A DNA stretch of 64,000 nt from Paratinospora sagittata (GCA_035771175.1 CM069606.1:28291816-28355815), one strand, 5' to 3'. Positions 40,301-50,313 are shown, counted from the stretch's first letter. The notes: generated by a model not told the origin, from the letters alone. A program made the numbers and translations.

Positions 40301-43300
40301 GCAAAGATTATGTGTTTTTCAATATATCTCTTTTTTTTCTTTTTTTTCCCTCTTGAGAGACAAGATTAAATCATAGATGAAGTCATACTTGCTAAAGAAT
40401 TGTCAGGATGTGTTATTCGTAATATTGTAACAAGCAGTGTTGTCAAGGCGGAAAGGTGGTGGTAGGCGGTAAACTTTAATTAGGCGAGGGGAGGCCTAGG
40501 CGGGATATAAAATATTTATTTAGAGGTCCTTGAAAATTTTATTTATTTATTCATTGGTCCCTCACTCCATATATATATGTATGTAATTATTAATTTAATT
40601 TATATATTAAATTATATGTAATTATTAATTTAATTAAGAAGTCAAAGTGGAAGAAGGGAGAGGATTTCGCAAGTATTAACAAAAAAAAAATTCAAAAAAA
40701 ACCCTTTAAAAAAAATATTTGCTTAGACCTCCCCAAACCGCTTAGACGGTGGTCTAGGCGGTGCCACTACCCAAGGGGCCTAGGCGCTGCCTTAACAACA
40801 CTGGTAACAAGTATATTTCATAGAATTGATCACTCAGAAGGAAGAAAGATAGCTTGACATTAAAATGGTACTTTGGGTGATGCCCAATAAGTTAAATAAC
40901 TTTTGTCCTATGTTACCCGGACTCTTTACTTTAGCCCGACGTACCCATGTCCGACACTGCATGAAGCGACATGGGTATGGGATATGTGTCTGACTCTTTG
41001 GATTTTAGAATATTATTATGTAGATTCTCCAATGGAAAGAAGAAAAAGGATGAAAGAAGATAATGACTAATAAGTGAAATTTACTTAAGTTGGAGAACAA
41101 AACGGACAATAAATGAGTGAAAAGAAGAAAAAAAAGGAAAGAACGACATATAATATAGCTGAGTCCCCGTATCTCAGAATTCGAAAATGAACAGGTCAGA
41201 CCTCTAGATATGTACCCATATCCGACACCCATACCCGAGTCCAGGTAACATAGCTTTTGTCCACACTAACTTAGGATGTTAGATTCAAAGAAAGAGTCTG
41301 GTCAATGAATACATTTGATTGATTAGACAATCAATCAATAGATGTTGTTGCCCAAAACCAACCATGTGTGTGAAAAGTTAATTCGTAAGATTTTTTGCTC
41401 ATAAGTGCTCATTCAAGATTAGCTAATATCAACTATCACAAGAGTGACCTCTCCTAGGGGTGGCAAAATGGGCCCAGACCCGTTTGTCCCCTTTCGTCCA
41501 ACCCGCTTTATAACGGGTATGGACAACATTTTATAAACCAAGCTGGATACGGACAAAATATTTGTGTCCATTATAAAAATCGAGTCGGGTTCGAACATAA
41601 GTTTAAAAAACCGGGTACCCAGATCCTAATCAATACAAGGGATAAAATTTACATATATTTTAAATTGTCCTTGCCCTAGTTCGATTAAATCTTTTTTACT
41701 TATATTTTTTCTAAAATCTTTTTTCTCTTAATTATCTTCTTCTTCTTCATTCTTCATCACTAATAGCATAACATTTTTATTTTTATTTTTTGAAAAAGCA
41801 TACTTTACCACCATATTTTTTTTAAAATGCATACAAGTACGGATAAAACCAGGCTACCCGATTTTTGAAACATACGGATTTGGACAATCACTTGTCGTCC
41901 GTTTCACAAACCAGGCTAAGTACGGACATGCCATATATCTGTTAGTATGAGGCATTGTCCATACCCGTACCCCCTTTTTTGCCACCCGTAACCTCTCTTT
42001 ACATGTGCATAATTGCTAAAGACTCTTTCCTTGAATCTTTTGTGAGAGAAAATATGTTCTTTTTTTTTAAGATGAGAGAATGCATGCTTAGTTAATTGAG
42101 TGCACTTTTTTCTTTAGTAATAAATATCTTTCATTTATGAGTGAGATTTTTAAATCACAAGGTGGGTGACATCACTTGGCCATTGAATTGTATGCTCGTA
42201 ACCGATCAAATGTTTAATTAGCCAAACTGATTTGAAAAGTTAACAAGTTATATCTACCTAAAAAGGTTTAGACTAATCCTTTATCATCCTGACTATTCAT
42301 TATTATATTGGTGTGTCCATGCTTTATGAATTACCGATGTCAAATGAAATAAATATTGTTTTATAATTTACGGGTGTAAGCACACCCGACCATTTTGCAT
42401 CAGGTTTAAGATTAAAATCAGGTTGATCAGGTGGATTTATAGCAAACCCAACCTAATCAGGTCGAGCCTCGGGTTTTACTGAAACCCAACCCTCGTAACC
42501 CGACCCGGTCCGACCTATTAATAAACACCCCCTTGCTCATAACTGCTCATTCAAGATTAGCTAATATAAACTATCACAAGAGTGACCTCTCCTAGGGGTG
42601 GCAAAATGGGCCCGGACCTATTTGTCCCCTTTCGTCCAACCCGCTTTATAACGGGTATGGACAACATTTTAAAAACCACGTTGGGTACGGACAAAATATT
42701 TGTGTCCATTATAAAAATCGAGTCGGGTCCGAACATAAGTTTAAAAAACCGGGTACCCGGTTCCTAATCAATACAAGGGATAAAATTTACATATATTTTA
42801 AATTGTCCTTGCCTTAGTTCGATTAAATCTTTTTTACTTATATTTTTTCTAAAATCTTTTTTCTCTTAATTATCTTCTTCTTCATTCTTCATCACTAATA
42901 GCATGACATTTTTATTTTTATTTTTTGAAAAAGCATACTTTACCACCATTTTTTTTTTAAAATGCATACAAGTACAGATAAAACCGGCGACGATGTTCTC
43001 GGCTCAAACCAGTAGCGGACTTGCATTCTGGATTCCACACGGATACAAGAACTTCCTAATGTTATTGCTACGTCTCTGTTCATTCTAGGTTTGAATCATA
43101 AGACTAAAAGTGTTGATGTTATGGTGATGTGCATTTTAGTTATTAGTTTCCATTGGTTGTAACTTGTAAGCACGTCTCTTGTAGTCTAGATTTATTGTAA
43201 TTGTTTATAACTCATTGCATATGTATAAAGCTATGTTACCCAGACTCTTTATTTTAGCCCGCCGCACCCGTGTCCGACACTTCATGAAGCGACATGGGTA

Positions 43301-44396
43301 TGGGATATGTGTCCGACTCTTTGGATTTTAGAATATTATTATGTAGATTCTCCAATGGAAAGAAGAGAAAGGATGAAAGAAGATAATGACTAATAAGTGA
43401 AATTTACTTAAGTTGGAGAACAAAACGGACAATAAATAAGTGAAAAGAAAAAAGAAGAAGGAAAGAACGACATATAATGTAACCGAGTCCCCGTATCTCA
43501 GAATTCGGAAATGAACAAGTCAGACCTCTAGATATGTACCCATATCCGACACCCATACCTGAGTCCAAGTAACATAGGTATAAAGTTCATTGTGGTGCAT
43601 AGATTCATATTTCTCTTGGGATCTTCATTATTTCATTTGGTTTTGTTTTTGTAATTTTTTCTCCGATTCAACCCAACGCGACATTTGGTCGGTCAAGTTG
43701 GACCCGCTCTCAAATAGAAGTCAGGTGGCATTGGGTTATTTTTTATGCCACCCGACATGATCGGGTCGGGTGGGGTTTTGGGCCAAACCCAACCTGATTA
43801 CACCCCTATTATAATTTCAATATAATCAAAATTCATCCTTAAGGAGATCCAGATGTCACTTTCTTTTTTCTTCCTTCTCAATTGTTTCTAAATCCAATGC
43901 TAGAGGCATCAAAGGTGGAAAAAAGAGATCATAAAAGGACGACATAATTAGTAATGCCTCCTTCAACTGCCCTATGCACTGCAAAGACTTGCATGAAACT
44001 TTATGAGTCAATGAGAAACAGAGAGACAATATCCTTACACTTCATCATAAATCAGTTATTTCTCTGTTTGGGTTCCATATGGTACTGGAACATCATTGAC
44101 TAATGATGCAATGCCTATACTATGACATGACACAAAGCAATTAACTCAACATGAAGCGTGGATGCTAAAAATATTTGAGAAATAATAAAATGTAAAGACT
44201 AAGTGCTTTCGTGTGATAGCATTTTATAGAATGCATGAAACAAGATATAAAATATAACCATCACGTCTCACTTATTATTTTAGATGAAGTTATTCAGTTT
44301 ACCTCCTGCTGGTTGTGGAATAATGCTAACATCTTCCATGATTCCCATTGCTAACAAAGTCTCAACATCCCTCTTCCCTTGAAACAAACTGTAAAC
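28193..44396 (-). CDS. OEP80: OEP80, outer envelope Omp85-type beta-barrel protein (11 exons, 5' part outside the window or lost)
   Basis: Chloroplast outer-envelope protein of the Omp85/BamA superfamily, thought to act in insertion or assembly of outer-membrane beta-barrels; essential in Arabidopsis (family knowledge). Eleven exons join in one open frame of 1146 bases (381 codons plus stop): 44396-44303, 39363-39282, 39145-39110, 36136-35983, 35855-35715, 33299-33229, 33105-33027, 32918-32803, 32622-32475, 29121-29052, 28347-28193. Every internal junction is GT-AG and keeps phase. The first 31 codons match the end of the last POTRA domain; the rest is the Omp85 barrel, with the loop-6 signature SIRGY at about residue 281 and the terminal strand ending FHFGVGHRN. 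Similarity to Arabidopsis OEP80 is recalled from memory, not searched. The exons for the N-terminus and POTRA 1-2 were not found between 44,397 and 64,000, so the gene either has a very long intron or is broken. The barrel itself shows no decay. Confidence 0.93.
28348..29051 (-). other. OEP80 intron (704 bp), no insertion recognised
   Basis: GT at 29,051-29,050 and AG at 28,349-28,348 on the minus strand. Short open frames on the plus strand (for example 28,425-28,613) have no family resemblance. Confidence 0.7.
29052..29121 (-). CDS. OEP80: OEP80 exon, penultimate
   Basis: 70 bases, encodes [19 protein letters not shown] then PTVP plus the first base of a Gly codon. Acceptor ...TCACAG, donor GTATGT. 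It lies 3.35 kb from the previous exon because of inserted elements. Confidence 0.9.
29122..29629. other. Left part of the LINE-bearing OEP80 intron
   Basis: AT-rich intron DNA with poly(A) at about 29,183-29,200. The stretch 29,450-29,600 (AACATGAAAACGTATTAG onward) looks repeat-derived but I cannot name it. Confidence 0.4.
29630..29897 (+). mobile_element. Short copia-type LTR with adjoining tRNA-Met primer site
   Basis: About 255 bp from TGTTGAAAGTCGG to about 29,884, followed by GGTATCAGAGC (29,887-29,897), complementary to the 3' end of initiator tRNA-Met. Length and the layout LTR-PBS suit a 5' LTR of a short-LTR copia or TRIM element. Its interior and 3' LTR are absent: LINE coding sequence begins about 30 bp later. 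Lies inside an OEP80 intron, antisense to the gene. Confidence 0.6.
29925..32390 (+). pseudogene. L1-type LINE, 5'-truncated ORF2 (RT and zf-RVT), in OEP80 intron
   Basis: Non-LTR reverse transcriptase from [15 protein letters not shown] through [35 protein letters not shown] and [13 protein letters not shown]. Catalytic YADD is changed to YANE (30,638-30,649). Stops at about 30,182-30,184 and 30,410-30,412, and a frame break after 31,132, kill the ORF. A zf-RVT-like domain follows (about 31,620-31,946), with [18 protein letters not shown] and [15 protein letters not shown]. The endonuclease domain and ORF1 are missing. Ends in TTTTTTAAAAAAAA near 32,390. Antisense to the host gene, in the intron between the exons at 32,475-32,622 and 29,052-29,121. 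Confidence 0.9.
32475..32622 (-). CDS. OEP80: OEP80 exon with the loop-6 RGY motif
   Basis: 148 bases, encodes [20 protein letters not shown], then [10 protein letters not shown] and on to GEISFPM. IRGY corresponds to the conserved (V/I)RG(F/Y) motif of Omp85 loop 6. Donor GTAAAT; the following intron holds the LINE. Confidence 0.93.
32803..32918 (-). CDS. OEP80: OEP80 exon, barrel
   Basis: 116 bases, encodes [19 protein letters not shown] and on to [12 protein letters not shown] plus two bases of the next Ser codon. Acceptor ...CTTGCAG, donor GTATTT. Confidence 0.9.
33027..33105 (-). CDS. OEP80: OEP80 exon, barrel
   Basis: 79 bases, encodes [19 protein letters not shown] then GDFGSSM. Acceptor ...TTTTCAG, donor GTTGGT. 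Reading through the donor gives an unrelated open tail, so the splice site decides the product. Confidence 0.88.
33229..33299 (-). CDS. OEP80: OEP80 exon, barrel
   Basis: 71 bases, encodes [19 protein letters not shown] then PLTA plus two bases of the Ser codon finished in the next exon. Acceptor ...TTCTCAG, donor GTATGC. Confidence 0.9.
33300..34668. other. OEP80 intron, left part, with diverged short repeats
   Basis: Two diverged copies of a roughly 105-bp segment (about 33,352-33,459 and 33,462-33,563, both ACATGGACAT... CTAGCACACAATTT). Then an AT-rich stretch (33,594-33,800) repeating AAATTCGATGAAAT-like motifs. No coding potential. Confidence 0.55.
34669..35016 (-). mobile_element. hAT-type MITE, family M, copy 1 (348 bp)
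   Basis: Starts CTATGTTACCTGGACTC and ends GGTACCATAG. Flanked by the 8-bp target duplication TTAAGATG (34,661-34,668 and 35,017-35,024). Inverted relative to the other three copies (40,908; 43,231; 53,395). A 114-codon frame across it is not a gene: it is the same noncoding sequence as in the other copies. Confidence 0.9.
35025..35714. other. OEP80 intron remainder right of MITE copy 1
   Basis: AT-rich, with a short (TTTA)n stretch near 35,500. No gene or named repeat seen. Confidence 0.5.
35715..35855 (-). CDS. OEP80: OEP80 exon, barrel
   Basis: 141 bases, phase 0 at both ends. Encodes [18 protein letters not shown] and on to [11 protein letters not shown]. Acceptor ...AATTTAG, donor GTAATT. 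Confidence 0.9.
35983..36136 (-). CDS. OEP80: OEP80 exon, barrel
   Basis: 154 bases; completes the Ser codon, then [19 protein letters not shown] and on to TSKSIMVQ. Acceptor ...TTTGTAG, donor GTAATC. Confidence 0.9.
36282..38107. mobile_element. SIRE/Maximus-like copia solo LTR (1.83 kb) in OEP80 intron
   Basis: Begins TGTTGGTCTGATGACC and ends in CAATTTACCCCCCTCTTGGG then TGTCTATCA, an end style common in SIRE-type copia LTRs. Flanked by ATGGT (36,277-36,281) and ATGTT (38,108-38,112), a 5-bp target duplication with one mismatch. No internal region. Positions 36,835-37,320 hold many diverged copies of GGAAC(T/G)CACTCC. Confidence 0.75.
38113..39109. other. OEP80 intron remainder
   Basis: AT-rich, no recognised repeat or gene. 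Small open frames (38,264-38,503; 38,796-38,978) lack any recognisable feature. Confidence 0.5.
39110..39145 (-). CDS. OEP80: OEP80 micro-exon (36 bases)
   Basis: Encodes [11 protein letters not shown] with split codons at both ends (Gly before, Ser after). Too short for ORF finders; supported by exact phase with both neighbours and by the conserved order [18 protein letters not shown]. Confidence 0.85.
39282..39363 (-). CDS. OEP80: OEP80 exon, first barrel strands
   Basis: 82 bases, from ...AATGCAG to GTAAGT. It completes an Asp codon split with the previous exon and encodes [18 protein letters not shown] and on to GGGISS. A longer open stretch to the right (to about 39,458) is intron: the homologous protein goes straight from PAG to D-x-GKVDL. 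Confidence 0.88.
39364..40426. other. Start of the long OEP80 intron (39,364-44,302)
   Basis: No coding features; (ATT)n near 39,803. Open frames at 39,231-39,458 and 39,705-39,914 are by chance. The intron is 4.9 kb because of four or five MITE-type insertions listed next. Confidence 0.5.
40435..40803. mobile_element. hAT-type MITE, CAGTGTTGTCAAGGC family (369 bp)
   Basis: Ends CAGTGTTGTCAAGGCGG and GCCTTAACAACACTG. Perfect 8-bp target duplication GTAACAAG at 40,427-40,434 and 40,804-40,811. Interior rich in CCTAGGCG-like motifs. No ORF. Confidence 0.9.
40908..41253 (+). mobile_element. hAT-type MITE, family M, copy 2 (346 bp)
   Basis: CTATGTTACCCGGACTC to GAGTCCAGGTAACATAG, a 17-bp terminal inverted repeat with one mismatch. 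Perfect 8-bp target duplication CTTTTGTC at 40,900-40,907 and 41,254-41,261. Confidence 0.93.
41455..41990. mobile_element. hAT-type MITE, TAGGGGTGGCAAAA family (536 bp)
   Basis: Ends TAGGGGTGGCAAAATGGGC and GCCACCCGTA. Target duplication ACCTCTCC (41,447-41,454) and ACCTCTCT (41,991-41,998), one mismatch. The left 396 bp of it plus 60 bp of flanking intron occur again at 42,533-42,985. Confidence 0.85.
42533..42985. repeat. Duplicate of intron segment 41,395-41,850
   Basis: Starts TTGCTCATAA, includes 60 bp of plain intron (ATTCAAGATTAGCTAATAT) and the left part of the TAGGGGTGGC MITE, and ends at ATAAAACC. Differences from the first copy are few and scattered. Because flanking DNA is shared, this is a segmental copy, not a second MITE insertion. 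Confidence 0.9.
43231..43577 (+). mobile_element. hAT-type MITE, family M, copy 3 (347 bp)
   Basis: CTATGTTACCCAGACTC to GAGTCCAAGTAACATAG; perfect 8-bp target duplication GTATAAAG at 43,223-43,230 and 43,578-43,585. Nested in the 1.44-kb hAT-type element. Confidence 0.93.
44303..44396 (-). CDS. OEP80: OEP80 exon (first one in window), end of POTRA domain
   Basis: 94 bases, starts in phase 0 after ...TATGCAG and ends before GTAAAC. Encodes [20 protein letters not shown] and on to IIPQPAG. In Arabidopsis the residues just before this exon are about KKGQ; no exon encoding them was seen upstream. Confidence 0.88.
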
Positions 44397-44483
44397 CTGC
44401 ATATAGAGAATTTTCAAGGGAATGCAAAAAAATCACATTAGACCTTAAGTTATACTATCTTCAAACTAGAACACATGATGCAA

Positions 44484-45021
44484 TAGGGGTGTCAATGGAT
44501 TGGCTCAAACCGTGAAACCAAATCGATCCGATGTGTTTGGTTTGGTTTGGTTTTTTAATAAGTTCGGTTTGGTTTTGGTTTGGAAAAAGTATAAACCGAT
44601 AGGTTTGGCTCGGATTATAGTGAGACTATGAAAACTGATCTAAACCGAACCGAACCGATTCTAAAATTAAAACTATTAATATTTATTTTTAACGTCTATG
44701 AATTTTTTATGATATAAACATTCTCATTAAAAAATTATATAATCATCTTTATATAGTAAAGATAGTTTTCAAGTTTTTTAAATAAGCATTAAAAAGTTAA
44801 AATTATCTTATATACATACATATATAATTGATTATTTTAATTTATTTAATGTATGTACATGTAGAACTTCAAACCGATCAACCCAAACCGAACCAAACCA
44901 ATTATGTTTGGTTTGGTAATTCGAAATAAACCGATTAAGCTAAACGAACCGAAACCGATTATCTTTGGTTTGGTTTAGGTTTGAGCATTAAACCAATCCA
45001 AACCGATCGTCGACACCCCTA
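44484..45021. mobile_element. hAT-type MITE, TAGGGGTGTCAATGG family (538 bp)
   Basis: Ends TAGGGGTGTCAATGG and GTCGACACCCCTA. Target duplication TGATGCAA (44,476-44,483) and TGATGTAA (45,022-45,029), one mismatch. Subterminal sequence rich in AACCGAACC/GGTTTGGTTT on both sides. Just upstream of the first visible OEP80 exon. Confidence 0.88.
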
Positions 45022-45029
45022 TGATGTAA

Positions 45030-45675
45030 TAATAACAAAAAAGGATGCATCATACAAATCTCTTGGAACAACTAAAATGCAAGACAGAGAAGGAAGCTTA
45101 AAGAGGTACATTGATTGAAATAAAAAAATATGAACAATAAACGCTTGTTCGGCCCAATCAACAATAACCCTTGAAAGGCCAGCTAACTACCTAATCTCAC
45201 TAATATGCAAGTATCAATTTAACCCTATGTTACAATGACACTTCAAAATGGATGTCATTGTTGAGTTACAAGTAGTACGAAACCAAATATAAAGATTTTG
45301 TTGCACGAGAGGAAAATGCAGTAAATTTAAGAACCATCCCTCATAACGAAGTTTTATAGTTTCCACTCACTAATAGCCTATTGTGATGGCTTCAGTAAAA
45401 TCCAAAATGGTCATATGTTCAGTAATCTCTATGTCCCCAATGGTAAGAAGATGATATACTTGGAAAGTAAATACAAACTATGCAATATTTGCAACAAGTT
45501 GAGCACAATAAACTAGGAAAGTGCATATCACACATTTCAATGAACCATGGCTTTAAATATCTAAAATACATATCAAAACTGATTAATGGACATTAGCATG
45601 GATCACGGAGACACAACACACCATCGTTAATGTGTTTGATCAAAATCAACTATCATCAAATAGTTATACAACCAT
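45030..45675. other. AT-rich DNA without a recognised gene
   Basis: No exon matching the missing OEP80 N-terminus, no named repeat. Confidence 0.5.
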
Positions 45676-45850
45676 CAAAGCAAAGGTGTGATGGGTAAAT
45701 AGGATCAACTCTAACCTTGGAAGTCCTAGGCTCAAATCTCACTACCCACACCATGAAGAAGGCCTAATGCTAAACATGGGACTTGGATGGACACTGGGGG
45801 TGTCTTCCGCTCAAGCAACCAGGGGCTCAAGGGATTAGTTGCAGAATGCC
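45676..45850 (+). mobile_element. Candidate tRNA-derived SINE
   Basis: Near 45,683 a GATGGGTAAATAGGATCAA stretch (possible A box) is followed about 35 bp later by GGCTCAAATCTC (B-box-like, about 45,729-45,740), the usual spacing of a pol III promoter. Boundaries and target duplication were not found. Could be chance. Confidence 0.4.
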
Positions 45851-45862
45851 CAGATACCCTTA

Positions 45863-46328
45863 GGGGCCGTTTGGTGCATGGGATTGGATGGGATAGGACC
45901 ATTTTTAGTCCCAATCCCATGTTTGGTAGTCGATTAGGATGGGATAATTTTTATTCCATCAACTTTTTTATCCCACCACAATGGGATAAAATAGTAATGG
46001 CTCAAAGGGTGGGATAAAATTATCCCACTCTCTTTTTCCTCATTTATTCCTTCTCCCACATTCTTCCTTAAAAAAAAAAAAAAGTAAGTCTAATCAATGG
46101 TTTTGCGATTCGCAAAACCAAAACCTGAATTTTCGCAAAACGCAAGTTTTGCTGGGTTTTGCGATTTCGCAAAATTAGGATTTTTTTTTTTTTTGGAATT
46201 TAATTTTTTTTAATTACTTTTTTTTAATCCCAAACATACCACCAAACACAGGATTACTTTATTTTTAATCTTATCCTATCCAATCCCATAAAAATAATCT
46301 CGTCCTATCCCGTGCACCACACGGGCCC
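45863..46328. mobile_element. PIF/Harbinger (Tourist-like) MITE (466 bp)
   Basis: Ends GGGGCCGTTTGGTGCATGGG and CCCGTGCACCACACGGGCCC, target duplication TTA at 45,860-45,862 and 46,329-46,331. The end GGGSCCGTTTGGT and the 3-bp TTA site are typical of Tourist elements. Interior holds GGGATAAAAT and CGCAAAAC repeats. Confidence 0.88.
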
Positions 46329-46331
46329 TTA

Positions 46332-48750
46332 GTTCTCAAAAAAAAAAAGAAAGGAACAAAAAAAAAGTCCTACCATTAAACCTACAACATGCGAAAATCA
46401 AACATTTAAATTCAAAATAGTACATTGGAAGGCCACATAAATCTTATAACTATTTTCAAAACTTACAAAATTAACTCAACAAAGCCTTTCCCCAATTACA
46501 TGGGGAAAAGGATAACATTTTGCCATCACTAGTCACAAATGATTCATCTAGTCAAGTGTATCTATATAACAAATAATAAGAATACTTAGACAACTCGCGG
46601 TGAAGCATTTTCTACCAAATCCAATATTCCCTTTCCAATGTTTAATTTAATGTTTAAAAGGTTAAAACAATAATTTGATCTTCCAATTAATTTCCGACTA
46701 TTGGAACATATCAACCTTTTGACTTTAATAAATTCAAGTTTTCTTATTTTGTCTTTCCAACTTCCAACATTTTATTCTTCTCTCCCCTTATTCTCATTTT
46801 CAAATGAAAAGTACAAAATTACCCTTCTATTCCCATAAAAAAAGATGTATTTTTTTTTTCTTAAAAAATATGTATACCATCAATGAGAATTAGACAATTG
46901 GAAATAAAGAATTTTAACAATAAATACTAAAAATCACATGTTCATATACTAGTTGGAAAAAATAAGAAACTTGGTAAACTATAAAGCATAAGGATAAAAG
47001 TCTACATTCAATTATATTGAGGTGTTGGTTCATCTTTGGACATGCTTCATTTTCTTTTGTATTCTTTCTTTTTTTTGGTGAAAAATCGCTTTGCTATTCT
47101 TTTTTAGACACATTTGGCATGTTGCTATAACCTTATTCTAGGGATTTTTTTTTTTCTTTTTTGACAAGAAACAAATTATTCTAGGTTATTTTTTTTTAAT
47201 GCGTACTATACAAAAAGGGAAAACCAATCCATTGGCCATTCAAACAACTTCCTCCAAGAGCTCCAAATGTTAGAAAAAGAGAATTATGAAGAGGTTTTAG
47301 TGCTCATGGTTGGATAGTGGAGGCAAAGAGCTTGCCACACTTATAAGGAAAACAGTTGAATGAGAATTTGTTCCAAGCTATCTAGAGTAAACAAGTGAAA
47401 CCTAGGTAGCCAATGAAGCATGGATATTTTCATCACACATCAAATAGAAGGGACCCTCTTGAAGCGCTCGACCATATAACAAGTGCAACTTCCCCTCCAA
47501 CAAAACAAGAGATAGTTATTCCTTACGAACAATTTCTTAGACCAAAACAACAAAATGGTCCATTGTTGGACATAGAGAACAGGTTGGATTGGGTTATACA
47601 TGTTATGAATGTAGATCATCCACAATTCAATTCAACGATATTAGGATGAATTTAATTCATCCATAATTCAACTTGATGACATCAAATTTCAACATTTATA
47701 ACTGATTGAACCAGAAGTGTTGGATGCAAATGACCAAAAAACCATCAAATTAGACAGTTTCATCAAGTCATCAATAAGTTGAAACACCAGCTCACTAGTA
47801 AGTTTGAAATAAAAGACTTGTGTTGCATAAATTGATTTTGTAGATGGAATTTACAAGGGATGAAAGTGGCAACTGCACTTGTCACAATAGAAATTTTATA
47901 GAAAATGTGTTTGAATGCTTTAATATAATAATATGCACATTCACAAGCCTATAAGCACCCGTTGGCAGCTCATTTTAGATCTTTAGCTAAGTTGACCTCA
48001 GAAACTGACAAAAAGGGAATATGTTATACATAATACATGTCCCTTGTACTAATGTAATTGGAATCTAAATGTATGCTATAGTACATAATATGGCAAGCAT
48101 TTTCCATGTAGTGAAAATGGTTGGTAAAAGATCAATGTTGTCAATTTGATTTCCCCAACATAGGTGGGACAGTGCCTAGGCAAAGCCTAGGTGATAATAA
48201 ATAACTAATTAGGTCCCTAATTTAATAAATAATTACATAAACAGATAGAAATAATATTAACAACCATTGATATCTAATACTACATATAAAAACTAAGGAT
48301 TGCTCCATATTGGCTCTTCATCTCATGGTCCACATGGACATAAAGCTCATTTTTTCCTATTTTTTCCTTTCTTTTTCTTTTTATTCTTCATCAAGTCTTC
48401 TCTCAAGAACTAACAGTTTCACTTTTTATGTTCCTTTTAATTCTTATGAACAACAATTTTACTCTTTCACTACACAAAATAAATCACATAAAAAAAAGAA
48501 AGTTAAAAATGTAAAAGACTATTCTAAGCCCTAACATATATGAATAAATAGAACAAAATCTATGTTTTATATTATAATTTACTCCAATATATTTATAACA
48601 AAACAAATACAAGCTTATGATGCAAAACTATTATACATTAAGGACCACTATTGTAGTATTTCTTAATCTAGAAATTTTTTAATTTTGTCTAATATTTTTT
48701 TTAATGACGTTATTTGTTTAGTGGAACATTGTGTAATAATAAAATGGTGT
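46332..48750. other. AT-rich DNA without a recognised gene
   Basis: Short frames (47,413-47,649; 48,310-48,534) show no family motif. Around 48,134-48,240 a CAATGTTGTCAA start followed by GCCTAGGCAAAGCCTAGG resembles one end of the hAT MITE at 40,435 without a matching second end nearby. Confidence 0.45.
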
Positions 48751-48889
48751 AACCAGTGCATGAGGCTCCCACCATTGTGGAGTCTACGGAAGGACCAACA
48801 TATGCAACCATATCCCTACACTGGAAAGGCTATTTTCAAATTCAAACTTGTGAAATCTGAGTTACAATGGAGCAACCTCGACGTATGCC
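48751..48889 (-). mobile_element. Au-type SINE, partial copy
   Basis: Minus strand starts AGGTTGCTCCATTGTAACTC and ends CACAATGGTGGGAGCCTCAT, the 3' part of the Au SINE consensus as I recall it. It lacks the 5' end (A box) and abuts the next, longer copy in the same orientation. Confidence 0.65.
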
Positions 48890-49040
48890 TCATGCACGAG
48901 GCTCCCACCATTGCGGGATATCGAGAAGGAGTGATGTATGTCGCCTTACCTTCACACATTAGAGAGATTGTTTTCACATTCGAACTCGTGACAAGTTACA
49001 ATAGAGGAACCTCAACCTTCATGTCAAGGCTTGCCCTTCT
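48890..49040 (-). mobile_element. Au-type SINE, near complete
   Basis: Minus strand starts AGAAGGGCAAGCCTTGACAT (A-box region), carries CACGAGTTCGAATG (B box GTTCGAATG) and ends GCAATGGTGGGAGCCTCGTG. Matches the Au SINE known in many flowering plants, from memory. A 125-codon plus-strand frame over both SINEs is an antisense artefact. Confidence 0.72.
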
Positions 49041-49329
49041 AATGAAATATTATGTAAATTAAATCTTTTTTATTTAAAAGTATTACTTTCATAATTTCTT
49101 CAAGAATACTTGTGTGGCGCTATTTTTTTCTGTTCATGTGATTATATGTAATGCATATATAACATATTTTTAACTAAAAAAATTGCATTACTTTTACATG
49201 ACTCATTATCACCTATTACACAATGCTACAAATATAGCCACAATATTATGTTTTATACTTCAAAAAGAAAAGGCAAAGTACAAAACAATGTGATATGTCA
49301 TGTTATTACTAAATTGTTTGGTCAATCAA
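49041..49329. other. AT-rich DNA left of the LTR, no gene
   Basis: The last bases before the LTR (TTGGTCAATCAA) recur inverted beyond the other LTR copy near 62,290. Confidence 0.5.
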
Positions 49330-50244
49330 TGTAACACTAACACCCCAATTTTCACCAAAATTGAAAAATTGAAGTGTTATATTATTGGACATCAACTTCG
49401 ATCTTTACACATCTCTTAAAATTAATTAAAGTGATTAATATAATATACAAGGTATAATTTAAACATTTTTACGCAGCAGAACTTACATAAAACTTCCCTA
49501 GATCTAAGTCAACGTCCACCCTACCTACTCCACCTGCATGAGATCCGCATAGCATTCTCCAAGTCCTGAAAAATATAAAGGGGTGAGCTAAAAGCCCAGT
49601 GGTATACCCAATGGTTCCCACGCATTAAACCTAACGATAGTATATAATTCAACCATAACAAACACGCATTACAAATGCAACAATCACAACATCGAGATCA
49701 ACATATATGAAAAGCATGTGCATGAAAATACACATAGAACGCATGCATAAGAATGATTTCTTTTGCACTAAATAGCGTAAATCAGAACCCAAAGATTGCA
49801 TTTAGCACGCAGCATGGGCCAATCGCACCCAAAGATTGCAGTTAGCACGCAGAATGGGCCAATCGCACCCAAAATCACATGCAAGAGTGAATACATAAAG
49901 TATGCAGCACTATAGAAACGAGTAATACGAGCAAACCTCGGGAGTCATCCCGCTTTGTAACATTTACTAATCCAAAGACGAAGAACAAGATTATGTTGGT
50001 GAAGAATGAGCTCGTGGAGATGCCGCACCACGGTCCACCATCATGTCTGTCTTCCTCGTTTCTCTCTTATTTTCCTCCTCTCTTTTCTCACTTTTCTCTT
50101 CTCTCTCTTTCCATTCACTTTTTCCTCCTGGAGCTCACGGCTCCCATAATTTGAGAAAGAAAGCTCATTTGTGAGCTTTAGTGAACCTTTATAAGGCTCC
50201 CCTTCCCCCCTCTTGCTTGGGAAACACGTTTCTTGCTTCCAAAG

Positions 50245-50313
<69 letters not shown>

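Larger units (their letters stand above)
42369..43808. mobile_element. hAT-type element (1.44 kb) carrying duplicated intron DNA and MITE M copy 3
   Basis: Outer ends TACGGGTGTAA and TTACACCCCTA, with perfect 8-bp target duplication TTATAATT at 42,361-42,368 and 43,809-43,816. The two ends share GGTTGGGTT/ACCCGAC-type subterminal sequence. Inside lie a 453-bp near-copy of 41,395-41,850 (42,533-42,985), an unrelated stretch (42,986-43,230) and MITE M copy 3 (43,231-43,577). No transposase, so non-autonomous. Confidence 0.75.

Noticed and set aside
48685..49062. 125-codon plus-strand ORF
   Set aside because: Lies antisense over two Au-type SINEs.
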